Shown here piece by piece: positions 36,211-44,821 of a stretch of DNA of 46,985 bases. Source of the DNA: Desulfobacter postgatei (GTDB lineage: Bacteria; Desulfobacterota; Desulfobacteria; Desulfobacterales; Desulfobacteraceae); the NCBI GenBank assembly GCA_002747145.1, contig PDTI01000051.1:1-46985 (forward strand), written 5' to 3'. Each line of letters begins with the position of its first letter. Within the stretch, counting starts at the first letter, position 1. The notes beneath the pieces were generated by a model that ran no database searches, was not told the DNA's origin, and was given only the letters and a program-made list of their open reading frames with translations. The translations under genes were made by a program, and so were the position numbers.

Positions 36211-36370
36211 TTATTCAGTGCGACCTTTCATTTGTTGTCAAACCAGACCCAGTCATTTTCGGCCCTGGACAAATTGAATATGGATGAATTGAATTTATCA
36301 GACAATGAATCTGACGTTTCTATAATGGTAATTAATACGTTTAAAGATGTCAATCTAAGTCATTTGCTGG

Positions 36371-36390
36371 TTTAATTGTGACCATGGGCC
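36371..36390. repeat. Right-end fragment of repeat A abutting repeat B
   Basis: TTTAATTGTGACCATGGGCC matches the family A terminus (TTTAATTCTGATCATGGGCC) with two changes. It ends three bases (TTA) before B copy 6. The rest of the A element is absent. Confidence 0.65.
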
Positions 36391-36393
36391 TTA

Positions 36394-36492
36394 GCGCCTG
36401 TTTGATAATTGATAAATCGGCTGCAATCCCATGAAAATTGGTTCTCATTTTCATGAGATTTCACTTTGATTCCCTAATTATCAAACAGGCTC
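36394..36492. repeat. Repeat B copy 6 (short form)
   Basis: A 99-bp B derivative, GCGCCTGTTTGATAATT to AATTATCAAACAGGCTC, lacking the central AATAGTCCGGCTATT part. TTA is present directly on both sides (36391-36393 and 36493-36495). Confidence 0.85.
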
Positions 36493-36680
36493 TTACGCAA
36501 CAATTTTATAAATTGCTTGTCAACTCAATTTCTTTTTGATAGGAAAAATAGAGTTGATATTTCTGAAGTTATGTAGAAAAAACTACACAATTAATTGTTA
36601 ACATTTGTTATTCTGACAACATCGTATTTTATAGCGTAATTAATCAAAAGAACTGTAATTCTAAATCGGGAGGATCAATT

Positions 36681-37337
36681 ATGGGCAAAAAAATAGGTGT
36701 CTTATTAGCCGGGTGTGGCGTATACGATGGTTCTGAAATTCATGAAGCGGTGTTGACAATGCTGTATCTGGATCAAGCCGATGCACAGATTATTTGTATG
36801 GCACCGAACATGGAACAGTATCATGTCATTGATCATTTATCAGGCACAGAAACATCCGAAAAAAGAAATGTATTGGTGGAATCTGCACGGATTGCCCGTG
36901 GAGCGATTAAGGATTTAAAAGATGTTCAAGCAAGCGACCTGGATGCCATTATCATACCAGGTGGTTTTGGTGCAGCTAAGAATTTAAGTGATTTTGCGAT
37001 TAATAATATTGAAGCGCAGGTTCATCCGGAAGTCCAGCGAATTATAGCCGACATGATTAACAGCAAAAAGCCTGTTGGCGCCATTTGTATTGCGCCGGCG
37101 ACCTTAACCAAGGCAATTGCCGACAAACACCCTGAAGTCACCATTGGAAATGATCGGGGCACCGCAGACGCTATTGAGAAAATGGGTGGCAAACATGTGG
37201 CATGCACGGTTGATCAGATACATGTAGACCAGGACAAAAAAATTGTGACAACACCGGCATATATGCTTGGCCCCAATATTAAAAATATCGCAGTGGGAAT
37301 TGAAAAATTAGTCGCTGGGGTATTGGCCTTAATATAA
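36681..37337 (+). CDS. elbB: ElbB-like isoprenoid biosynthesis glyoxalase (DJ-1/PfpI family)
   Basis: A 218-residue DJ-1/PfpI-superfamily protein of the ElbB type, linked genetically to isoprenoid synthesis and reported to have glyoxalase-like activity. The signature GCGVYDGSEIHEAVLTM and the nucleophile-elbow cysteine (KPVGAICIAPATL) are present. GGGAGG precedes the ATG. The stop TAA is immediately followed by a family A element. It is a single-gene unit. Confidence 0.9.
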   Translation: MGKKIGVLLAGCGVYDGSEIHEAVLTMLYLDQADAQIICMAPNMEQYHVIDHLSGTETSEKRNVLVESARIARGAIKDLKDVQASDLDAIIIPGGFGAAKNLSDFAINNIEAQVHPEVQRIIADMINSKKPVGAICIAPATLTKAIADKHPEVTIGNDRGTADAIEKMGGKHVACTVDQIHVDQDKKIVTTPAYMLGPNIKNIAVGIEKLVAGVLALI

Positions 37338-37490
37338 GGCCCATGATCAAAATAAGATCGCCCATCTACTTGTCTTTATAGCTCGGTGTTACGCCAAAGG
37401 ACACATATTTTAAATATGCTTTCATTGGCCTGCCTTGATGGTGATTTAAAATCCGGCGTATCTGTGGCAGATTTAATTCTGATCATGGGC
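37338..37490. repeat. Repeat A copy 5, right end altered
   Basis: A 153-bp family A element starting directly after the elbB stop. Its last base is missing, and the sequence continues GGGCTGCAATCCC, a motif otherwise found inside family B. This suggests a recombination or deletion junction between an A and a B copy. No matching triplet flanks the right side. Confidence 0.75.
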
Positions 37491-37642
37491 TGCAATCCCC
37501 ACAACAAACCATGAAACTAGAGACACCCAAAGAAAGGGTTAAAATGGGGTGCCCCAGGCCATTCGTTTTCTTGTCTATAGTCTCATATACAATTGACATG
37601 GCTGCGGGCCGGTTTTATTAGTCTCAAGTAAGGTTAAAACCT

Positions 37643-37656
37643 CCGCCTTTAGGCGG
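37643..37656. repeat. Small GC palindrome upstream of pepN
   Basis: CCGCCT and AGGCGG flank a two-base loop. It lies in the 220-bp gap before the pepN frame and resembles the foot hairpins of IS200/IS605 ends, but no transposase is present and the match is short. Confidence 0.3.
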
Positions 37657-37710
37657 ATAGATTTATCACTCCCATTTTGCTATTCATTATGCCTCAACTT
37701 AGGGAGGAGG

Positions 37711-40161
37711 GTGCTGAACAAAGGAAACTTTGACATTATTTCCGTGGTTGCCGGCGGCATGGTGCTTTTGCCTGGTGAATACAAAAGCGATGATGAAACC
37801 TTCAGCCTTGCAGCCACCCCGGATGCTTTTGGGCTTGAAATCACAACGATGTTAAAACCGGATGAAAATACAGCCTTAGAAGGACTATACCGTTCGGGCA
37901 GCATCTTATGCACCCAGTGCGAGGCCCAGGGGTTCCGAAATATCACGCCCTACCCTGACCGGCCCGATGTGATGGCGCCTTTTTCCTGCACCATTGTGGC
38001 GGATAAAACCCGCTATCCTGTGCTCCTATCCAACGGCAACCCTGGAAAATCCGGAAACCTTGACAACAACCGCCACTTTGCCGTCTGGGAAGACCCCTTT
38101 AAAAAACCCTGTTATCTTTTTGCCCTGGTGGCAGGGGATCTTGCCGTGTTAGAGGACCAGTTCAAAAGCGCATCAGGCAGAAATGTGACCCTTAAAATCT
38201 ATTCTGAAAAAGAAAACATTGCCCGTTGCGGCCATGCCATGACCTCTTTGAAACAGTCTATGGCATGGGATGAAAAACGGTTTGGCCGGGAATATGATCT
38301 GGATCTCTATCAGATCGTGGCCATCAACGATTTTAATGCTGGGGCCATGGAAAACAAGGGGTTGAACATATTTAACGCCAAATATGTACTGGCAGATCCG
38401 CAAACAGCCACGGATGACGACTTCATGGGTATCCAGGGCGTTATTGCCCACGAATATTTCCACAACTGGACCGGCAACCGGATCACCTTGAAAAACTGGT
38501 TCCAACTCAGCCTCAAGGAAGGTCTCACAGTTTTCAGGGACCAGGAATTTTCATCGGATATGAACTCCCGGCCGGTGAAGCGTATCAGTGATGTAAAACA
38601 CCTTATGGCGGCACAGTTTCCCGAAGACAGCGGCCCCATGACCCACCCGGTACGGCCGGACTCATACATCAAAATGGATAACTTTTACACCACGACTGTG
38701 TATGAAAAAGGTGCAGAGGTGATCCGCATGATCTATCAGCTTTTAGGGCATGATCTGTTCAGAAAAGGCATGGATCTCTATTTTGAAACATTTGACGGCA
38801 TGGGCGTAACCCTTGAGGATTTTCTGGGTGTTATGGAAAAAGTGTCCGGCCGCAACCTGGATCAATTTTTCCTGTGGTACACCCAGTCCGGTACACCGAA
38901 AGTATCCATGATCCGTGAATATGATGAAAACACATGCACCCTGTCTTTAACCTTTACCCAGACCACATCCCCGGACAGGAATCAATCCGAGAAAAAGCCC
39001 TTTCACATCCCTGTGCGCATCTCTTTGATCAACAAGGCCGGGGAAACAATCAAGCAGGATACATTGTATGAACTCACAAAGGAAACCCACACCTTTACTT
39101 TCAATAATATACCTGCCGGCACTTACCCGTCCATATTCAGGGAATTTACTGCGCCTGTGCGGCTGAGCACGGATTTTTCAGATCAGGATCTTGCCTTTCT
39201 CATGGCCCGGGACACAGATCCCTTTAACCAGTGGCGTGCCGCCCAGACCTTGTTCATCAATGAGATAAAAAATCTGGTGACGGCGATTCAAACCAACAAA
39301 TCCATGACAGTATCACCAAGGCTTATTAAGGCCTTTTCTCTAGCCTTGGAAGATAAGAAACAAGACAGGGCGTTTCTTTCCAAGGCCCTTGCCCTGCCCC
39401 AAGAAACAGAGATCAAGGATCATTTTAAGATCATAGATGTTGAGGCCATCCACCAGGCCAGAGTCTTTTTGAAACAGACCCTGGCCGGACAACTGACATC
39501 ACAATTTAAAACCGTATATGAAATCTGCCGCTCCTCAACCCCTGATGATATTTCAGGTGCGGCCATGGCGGACAGAAGCCTTAAAAATCTTTGCCTGTCC
39601 TATCTTGGCTGTCTGACCCACAAAGATGTCCAGGATCTTGTACAAAAACAGTTTGAAAACGCCGGTAACATGACAGATGAATTTGCCGCATTCAAGATCC
39701 TGAGCCACATGAATCCGGAAGTTCGTGACAGAGCATGTCACGCCTTTTACGACAAATGGCAGTCCCGAACTCTGGTAATCGACAAATGGTTTTCCGTCCA
39801 GGCCCAGTCCAGCCTTGAAGACACCCTAGAGCAGGTCAAAAAACTGACGGCACACAAGGATTTTACCATGGCCAACCCCAACAAGGTCCGGGCGCTCATA
39901 TTTGCCTTTGCCATGGCCAATCCCATCCATTTTCACAGGGCTGACGGCCAAGGTTATGAATTTGTGGCAGAACGGATTCTGGCGTTGGATAAAATCAACC
40001 ACCAGACAGCTGCACGGCTCTGCTCATGTTTCAATCTATGGAAACGTTATGATGACAACAGGCGGGCTATGATGAAACAGCAGCTTGAAACTATGGCAGG
40101 GCAAAAAGAGTTATCCAAAAATTTATATGAAATCGTATCCCGGGCCTTAGAGCGTGTTTGA
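37711..40161 (+). CDS. pepN: Aminopeptidase N, N-terminally truncated
   Basis: An M1 zinc metallopeptidase that removes N-terminal residues from peptides. Motifs include GAMENKGLNIFN (substrate N-terminus binding), the zinc site HEYFHNWTGNR with the downstream Glu in LKEGLTVFRDQEF, and the full C-terminal helical domain. The frame opens with GTG directly against AGGAGG, too close for normal initiation. The first residues align with about position 55-60 of E. coli PepN; the usual opening strands of domain 1 are missing and not found upstream. The C-terminus VSRALERV and its TGA stop come from the B repeat at 40150. The interior is intact, so it is either recently damaged or still made in a shortened form. 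Confidence 0.9.
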   Translation: MLNKGNFDIISVVAGGMVLLPGEYKSDDETFSLAATPDAFGLEITTMLKPDENTALEGLYRSGSILCTQCEAQGFRNITPYPDRPDVMAPFSCTIVADKTRYPVLLSNGNPGKSGNLDNNRHFAVWEDPFKKPCYLFALVAGDLAVLEDQFKSASGRNVTLKIYSEKENIARCGHAMTSLKQSMAWDEKRFGREYDLDLYQIVAINDFNAGAMENKGLNIFNAKYVLADPQTATDDDFMGIQGVIAHEYFHNWTGNRITLKNWFQLSLKEGLTVFRDQEFSSDMNSRPVKRISDVKHLMAAQFPEDSGPMTHPVRPDSYIKMDNFYTTTVYEKGAEVIRMIYQLLGHDLFRKGMDLYFETFDGMGVTLEDFLGVMEKVSGRNLDQFFLWYTQSGTPKVSMIREYDENTCTLSLTFTQTTSPDRNQSEKKPFHIPVRISLINKAGETIKQDTLYELTKETHTFTFNNIPAGTYPSIFREFTAPVRLSTDFSDQDLAFLMARDTDPFNQWRAAQTLFINEIKNLVTAIQTNKSMTVSPRLIKAFSLALEDKKQDRAFLSKALALPQETEIKDHFKIIDVEAIHQARVFLKQTLAGQLTSQFKTVYEICRSSTPDDISGAAMADRSLKNLCLSYLGCLTHKDVQDLVQKQFENAGNMTDEFAAFKILSHMNPEVRDRACHAFYDKWQSRTLVIDKWFSVQAQSSLEDTLEQVKKLTAHKDFTMANPNKVRALIFAFAMANPIHFHRADGQGYEFVAERILALDKINHQTAARLCSCFNLWKRYDDNRRAMMKQQLETMAGQKELSKNLYEIVSRALERV

Positions 40162-40309
40162 TAATTGATGAATCGGCTGCAATCCCATGAAAATGGCCCC
40201 AATTCCCCCAATTTTATGTCAATAGTCCGGCTATTAACAGAAAATTTGTGAAAATTGGTTCTCATTTTCATGAGATTTCGCTTCGATCCCCTAATTATCA
40301 AAAAGGCTC
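40150..40309. repeat. Repeat B copy 7 (full length)
   Basis: A 160-bp B element, GAGCGTGTTTGATAATTG to AATTATCAAAAAGGCTC. TTA precedes it and TCA follows it, a near match. Its first bases encode the last three residues and the stop of pepN. Confidence 0.85.
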
Positions 40310-40330
40310 TCAGAGTAATCCGGTAGTTTA

Positions 40331-40358
40331 ATACCCCGCAGTTAAAACTGCGGGGTAT
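40331..40358. repeat. Perfect REP-like palindrome
   Basis: ATACCCCGCAGTT and AACTGCGGGGTAT form a 13-bp perfect stem with a two-base gap. The sequence resembles REP or IS200/IS605-type end hairpins of the CCCCGCAG...CTGCGGGG kind. It lies between pepN (plus) and the epimerase (minus) and may act as a bidirectional terminator. Confidence 0.6.
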
Positions 40359-40368
40359 TCTTCCACCC

Positions 40369-40423
40369 GACAGGCTGTTATGGAATAGATAATTTTTTCA
40401 AGTTCAAGACGGAGAATCAAATT
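40369..40423. repeat. Repeat C fragment at the epimerase 3' end
   Basis: GACAGGCTGTTATGGAATAG followed by ATAATTTTTTCAAGTTCAAG matches the left end of the complete C element at 41456 over about 50 bases. It ends in the last codon of the epimerase gene, to which it gives the TGA stop. Confidence 0.7.
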
Positions 40424-41424
40424 TTATAGTATTCCTTATACCAGTCCACAAAACTCTGTATCCCCTGCTTTACAGAGGTTTCAGGCTTAAATCCGGTGTC
40501 CGCAATAAGATCATCCACATCAGCCCAGGTGGCAGCCACATCGCCGGCCTGCATGGGCTGATAATCAATTGTTGCTTTTTTGCCCAGGGCCTTTTCAATG
40601 GCACGGACAAAGTCCATCAACGGTACAGGTTCGTTATTACCAATATTGTATATCCTGTAAGGTACACACGATCTTGAAGGGATGGGATCTTTAGCGCGCC
40701 ATTCCGGATCAGGCTCCGGAACATTACTCATCACCCGAACCACTCCTTCCACAATATCATCAATATAAGTAAAATCCCGCTGCATCTTACCGTTATTAAA
40801 CACCTTGATGGGCTCGTCAGCCAGAATGGCCTTTGTGAAGAGGAACAATGCCATGTCAGGCCTTCCCCAGGGACCATACACAGTAAAAAACCGCAAACCT
40901 GTTACCGGCAAATTATACAGATAACTGTAAGTATGGGCCATGAGTTCATTGGCTTTTTTGGAAGCCGCATACAGGCTGACCGGGTGATCCACATTATGGC
41001 GGACCGAGAAAGGCATGAGTGTATTCAGCCCATACACCGAACTTGAAGACGCAAACACAAGATGCTTGACCCCGCCATGGCGGCAGCCTTCAAGAATATT
41101 GCCAAACCCCACCAGATTGGCATCCACATAGGATGCCGGGTTTTCAAGACTATAGCGCACCCCTGCCTGGGCCGCCAGATTCACCACACAGTCAAAGGAA
41201 TTTTCCTTGAACAGCTTGGCCATGTTGGGCCGATCCGCAAGATCCAGGTGAATAAATTTAAAATCCGAATACACGGACAAGCGGGCCAGCCGGTCTTTTT
41301 TCAGGCTCACATCATAATAATCGTTAAGATTATCAATACCCCATACACGGTGACCGTCATTCAACAGCCGTAAAGAAAGCGCAGACCCGATAAACCCGGC
41401 TGCACCGGTAATTAATATGTTCAT
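40417..41424 (-). CDS. UDP-glucuronate 4-epimerase-like SDR protein
   Basis: An extended short-chain dehydrogenase likely to interconvert UDP-glucuronate and UDP-galacturonate. The 335-residue product starts at 41424 ([17 protein letters not shown], with AAAGGA upstream); a TTG two codons earlier is less likely. The NAD motif is GAAGFIGS. The catalytic triad region includes SSSVYG and YAASK. The [19 protein letters not shown] segment and [18 protein letters not shown] are typical of the CapI/UGAE group. Direct copies of repeat C sequence flank the gene, so it may be a mobile or exchanged cassette. It complements ugd 5 kb away. Confidence 0.88.
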   Translation of the reverse strand: MNILITGAAGFIGSALSLRLLNDGHRVWGIDNLNDYYDVSLKKDRLARLSVYSDFKFIHLDLADRPNMAKLFKENSFDCVVNLAAQAGVRYSLENPASYVDANLVGFGNILEGCRHGGVKHLVFASSSSVYGLNTLMPFSVRHNVDHPVSLYAASKKANELMAHTYSYLYNLPVTGLRFFTVYGPWGRPDMALFLFTKAILADEPIKVFNNGKMQRDFTYIDDIVEGVVRVMSNVPEPDPEWRAKDPIPSRSCVPYRIYNIGNNEPVPLMDFVRAIEKALGKKATIDYQPMQAGDVAATWADVDDLIADTGFKPETSVKQGIQSFVDWYKEYYKI

Positions 41425-41455
41425 ATTCAATCCTTTAAACTAAAGATATGCAGTC

Positions 41456-41690
41456 GACAGGTTCTTACCGAATAGATAATTTTTTCAAGTTCAAGGCGGA
41501 AAATCAATTTGAGCGCAGGCATACATGGAGTATTCGTAAGGATCAAATTTATTTTCCAACGAACGGCCATGGGCCGACCTGGTCTTTCACCGAGGTTTGC
41601 CCACAACAGATCATAAAAGAAACTAATCGGGTAACTTAGTTCTTTCATATAAAAGAAATTAGGAAAATTAGCATTCTGTAACAGCCTGTC
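41456..41690. repeat. Repeat C, complete copy
   Basis: A 235-bp unit beginning GACAGGTTCTTACCGAATAG and ending TAACAGCCTGTC, so the last bases are an inverted match to the GACAGGCTGTTA start of the fragment at 40369. No gene is convincing inside it. A 45-bp portion is shared with that fragment in direct orientation. Confidence 0.6.
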
Positions 41691-41825
41691 AAAAAACCGT
41701 AATTGGGTTTTTCCATGTTCTGCCATAGATCGCTCCGGATAAACCGGAAGACTTCTGTATTTACTTAAGTTTGGATATTGTACCACGATCAGATATTCAT
41801 GACAAATCAAGGGATACACTCTTAA

Positions 41826-41920
41826 GAGCGTGTTTGATAATTGATGAATCGGCTGCAATCCCATGAAAATGGCTCCAATTTCCCCAAATTTTATGTCAAT
41901 AGTCCGGCTATTAACAGAAA
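41826..41920. repeat. Repeat B copy 8 (left part only)
   Basis: GAGCGTGTTTGATAATTG through CCGGCTATTAACAG, then the B match stops. It is preceded by ACACTC-TTAA, which resembles a B right end plus target triplet, giving a near palindrome at the junction (41814-41833). Confidence 0.8.
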
Positions 41921-41924
41921 ACGT

Positions 41925-41975
41925 TGCGCCAATGGGACTATATTTCATGCGCCCATTGACCCGCCTTGAAACCAG
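41925..41975. repeat. Degenerate internal part of repeat A fused to repeat B
   Basis: The segment GCGCCAATGGGAC...ATGCGCCCATTGACCCGCCT follows the centre of family A (CGCCAA...ATGC.TCCATTGGCGTGCCT) with many differences. It begins directly where B copy 8 breaks off, so the two are joined in one chimeric block. Confidence 0.5.
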
Positions 41976-42056
41976 GCAATCAAATCATATAAATTGGCCG
42001 GCGCTCTATGGGTGGACTTTAAAATTTCCGTGCTCCTAAAAACCAGTGAGGATCCA

Positions 42057-42830
42057 CTATCCAGCGGCAATGGTCTTTACCGCAAGGCCTGCAATCGTCA
42101 ACCCGAAACACCCCGGCACCCAGCCGGCAGACCCAATGGGGGGCCTTGGGCGGCCCTGGCCGCCGTCCACATGTTCCTCGGACAGGGGATCCACAGCATC
42201 TTTATCCTCAAAGGGTTCCTTGTTCAGTGGGAGTTCAATGGAATAGACACAGGGCACGCCTCTGGAAAGTCCCCGGCGGCGCAGCCGCCTTCGCACCATC
42301 CGGGCCAGGGGACACACCTGGGTCTCAAAAAGATCTCCTGTCCGGATCATGGAGACATCGGTTCGGCCTGCAGCCCCCATGGAGGATATGAGATGAAGCC
42401 CCATCTGTGTTGCTCCCAGAATCAGACTGACCTTTGCGTTGAGCCCGTCAATGGCGTCCACCACCATGTCCAGATCCGGGCTTAAAAATTGGGACAGGCT
42501 GTGGGCATTGACAAACGAAGTGTGCAGATCCACCTCACAATCGGGGTTGATATCCAGAACCCGGGCCCGCGCCACGACCGCTTTTTCCAGTCCCAGGGTG
42601 GAATGAAGGGCAAAAATCTGCCGGTTGATATTGGAGGGATCCACCCGGTCAAAATCCACAAGCCGCAAATAGCCGATACCGGACCGCGCCAGACCCTCCA
42701 CCACAAAAGAGCCCACAGCTCCCAGGCCAAATACCGCCACCCGGGACGTTTTAAGCCGGTCAACCGTCTCCTTGCCCAGCAGTTGCTCCAGCCGGGCAAA
42801 AGAGCTGATTTGGCTTACATCCCGGGTCAT
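42057..42830 (-). CDS. tcdA: tRNA threonylcarbamoyladenosine dehydratase TcdA
   Basis: An E1-like ThiF/MoeB-family enzyme that uses ATP to cyclise t6A37 of tRNA to ct6A. The 257 residues have the nucleotide motif VFGLGAVGSFVVEGLARSG, the RQIFALHSTLG segment and the family's DFDRVDPSNINRQ arginine/aspartate motif. The C-terminal GSAGWVPGCFGLTIAG matches TcdA rather than ThiF or MoeB. Its start adjoins the tatD stop (TAA then ATG). It acts on a product whose synthesis needs TsaB, which is truncated in this same window. Confidence 0.93.
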   Translation of the reverse strand: MTRDVSQISSFARLEQLLGKETVDRLKTSRVAVFGLGAVGSFVVEGLARSGIGYLRLVDFDRVDPSNINRQIFALHSTLGLEKAVVARARVLDINPDCEVDLHTSFVNAHSLSQFLSPDLDMVVDAIDGLNAKVSLILGATQMGLHLISSMGAAGRTDVSMIRTGDLFETQVCPLARMVRRRLRRRGLSRGVPCVYSIELPLNKEPFEDKDAVDPLSEEHVDGGQGRPRPPIGSAGWVPGCFGLTIAGLAVKTIAAG

Positions 42831-43640
42831 TTATTTTTCTCTTCCGGGGTTAAAAAATGATCCAAACAGCGCCAGGCTGTTCTCATATCCGTGCCGGGCC
42901 AGGGTTTCAAATCTAATGCCCCGCCGTTCTGCCGCCACCCTGATAATCTGGGGTACATGGGCCGGCTCATTTAAAGGCGCTTTGCCGGAATGGGCATCCA
43001 GAATAAACTGGGGCACAATATCCGGGGTGTCGGTCTCAAATACAATGCGCTCAAGACTGACCCGCTTCAGGGCCTGGCGCACTTTTTTAGCATTGGGCCG
43101 GGTCACAGACCCGGAAAAGGAGATATGAAGATTGAATTTTTCAAGCACCGGAACAAGGTCGGCAGACCCGGAATAGGAATGGATGACCCCGCCCCCGGCC
43201 AGGGGCCCATGGTATTTCAAAATTTTTAGTATGGCGTCCCAGGCCTTGCGGATATGGATATTTATGGGCCGGATCAGATCACAGGCCAGACCCAGATGGG
43301 TTTTAAACACCTGAACCTGCAGATCCCGGTCAGCGCCTTTGTCCATGAAATCAAGCCCGGTCTCCCCTACCCCGGCGGGTATTTTTTCCAGCCATTGCCC
43401 CAGATTTTTTGACCAATCTGTACTCAGGGTATCAAGAAACCAGGGATGAATCCCAAAGCAGGGCACCACACAGGAAAATTTTTCAGACAATTCAGCTGTA
43501 ACCCCGAAATTTTCTTCCATGGTGGTACAGGTGACGATTTTTTCTACTCCGGCGTGTTGAGCCCCCAGAACAATATCCGGGGCACGCCCAATGATCCTTG
43601 GATCATGGAGATGGGTATGAACGTCGATGAACCGGGTCAT
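42831..43640 (-). CDS. TatD-family metal-dependent hydrolase
   Basis: A TIM-barrel metallohydrolase of the TatD group, members of which act as 3'-5' DNases or on D-aminoacyl or nucleotide substrates. The start at 43640 (MTRFIDVHTHLHDPRI) is two bases after the aroQ stop. Metal ligands are visible in DVHTHLHD, GVGETGLDF and FETDTPD. The 269-residue length is normal. The typical TatD sequence DxPW after the last Asp is replaced by DIVPQ, so the exact substrate is unclear. Confidence 0.85.
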   Translation of the reverse strand: MTRFIDVHTHLHDPRIIGRAPDIVLGAQHAGVEKIVTCTTMEENFGVTAELSEKFSCVVPCFGIHPWFLDTLSTDWSKNLGQWLEKIPAGVGETGLDFMDKGADRDLQVQVFKTHLGLACDLIRPINIHIRKAWDAILKILKYHGPLAGGGVIHSYSGSADLVPVLEKFNLHISFSGSVTRPNAKKVRQALKRVSLERIVFETDTPDIVPQFILDAHSGKAPLNEPAHVPQIIRVAAERRGIRFETLARHGYENSLALFGSFFNPGREK

Positions 43641-43642
43641 GC

Positions 43643-44104
43643 TCAACCGGCCAGGGCGTGGAGAAAATCAAGGGCCATATAGTAACCATAATGGCCGAAA
43701 CCCGTAAGCTGGCCAGTGGCAATATCGGCAATCATGGAGGTGTGGCGGAAGGGTTCCCGCTTGTGGATGTTGGACAGATGCACCTCCACAATGGGGCATG
43801 ACAGCATGGCCAGGGCATCGCGCAGGGCCACGGAGGTATGGGTCAATGCCCCTGGATTGATAATCACACCGGCAGGGCCCTGTTCAAACACGGCATGAAT
43901 GTAATCCAGGATCCGGCCCTGGTGATTGGACTGAAAGAAGTGCAGGCAAAGACCTAATCCATGTGCACGGGCTTTAAGCTCCCCGTTAATTTGATCAAGG
44001 GTAAAAGCCCCGTAAATCTCGGGTTCCCTTTTTCCCAGCATATTCAAATTGGGACCATTGATGACATGAATCATGCCGGGTATTATCTGGGTCTGGGTAT
44101 CCAA
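43643..44104 (-). CDS. aroQ: 3-Dehydroquinate dehydratase, type II
   Basis: It catalyses the third step of the shikimate pathway. The start is TTG at 44104, decided by AGGAGGAAACG at good spacing; MIHVINGPNLNML begins ten residues later. The motifs are NGPNLNMLGKREPEIYG (with the catalytic Tyr), FFQSNHQGRI, INPGALTHTSVALRDAL and VEVHLSNIHKREPFRH with the active-site His. At 153 residues it is standard. It overlaps the possible TTG of tatD by four bases. Confidence 0.96.
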   Translation of the reverse strand: MDTQTQIIPGMIHVINGPNLNMLGKREPEIYGAFTLDQINGELKARAHGLGLCLHFFQSNHQGRILDYIHAVFEQGPAGVIINPGALTHTSVALRDALAMLSCPIVEVHLSNIHKREPFRHTSMIADIATGQLTGFGHYGYYMALDFLHALAG

Positions 44105-44202
44105 CGTTTCCTCCTGTCACCCACAATAAACGCCAAACTGATTCTCAGACAAAGATACAAAGGCTCATAAAATTTTTGTGTGAGTTGTTCAGCGGCTTTC
44201 AG

Positions 44203-44808
44203 TTATACAGTGGCGGCAGCAGCCGCCTCAAATCCCAAGTCAAAGGCCTGCAGATTCATCTCCACAAGCGCCGGTTTAATCCTGCGTTTGATCGCTTCTT
44301 TGACGTTTTCCTTTGAAAACCCCAAGGCGCCGGTCTGGATCAAGGCACCTAACAGCACAATATTCACACTCATGGGAGAGCCGGCTTTCCGGGCCAATGC
44401 CAGGGCGTCGATGGCCACAAGGCCGCCGGTCTTCTCCTTGAGCACCCGTTTAATTTCATCCACCTCGGGGTAGGCCCCTTTGCCGATCCCCACGGTAAAG
44501 GGCGGCAGGGTGGCGGTATTGGTAATCACTTTTGTACCGGCACAGCACCGGCCGATGGCACGCAGGGTTTCAGCCGGTTCAAATCCCAGCAGGATGTCGG
44601 CTTCCCCATCGGAAATAATGGAGGATGAGGCATCGCCGAAAATAATGGAGGACTCCACCACACCGCCGCGCTGGGCCATGCCGTGGATTTCACTCATTCT
44701 GACCTCCACCCCTTCAATGAGGGCGGCTTCGCCCAGAACCTTGGATGCCAGAAGATTGCCCTGTCCCCCAACTGCAACAATAATCATTCGTAATGGTTTC
44801 ATATCCAA
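44203..44808 (-). CDS. iorB: Indolepyruvate ferredoxin oxidoreductase beta subunit
   Basis: The small subunit of the CoA-acylating, ferredoxin-linked oxidase of aryl pyruvates formed by transamination of aromatic amino acids. The 201-residue protein has GGQGNLLASKVLGEAAL at the start, then SEIHGMAQRGGVVES, typical of the gamma/beta domain of 2-oxoacid:ferredoxin oxidoreductases. AAGGAG lies five bases before a TTG and eleven before an ATG; I keep the TTG because aroQ uses the same spacing, but MKPLRMIIVAVGG is equally possible. It follows iorA closely. Confidence 0.92.
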   Translation of the reverse strand: MDMKPLRMIIVAVGGQGNLLASKVLGEAALIEGVEVRMSEIHGMAQRGGVVESSIIFGDASSSIISDGEADILLGFEPAETLRAIGRCCAGTKVITNTATLPPFTVGIGKGAYPEVDEIKRVLKEKTGGLVAIDALALARKAGSPMSVNIVLLGALIQTGALGFSKENVKEAIKRRIKPALVEMNLQAFDLGFEAAAAATV

Positions 44809-44821
44809 CTTGTCTCCTTGT

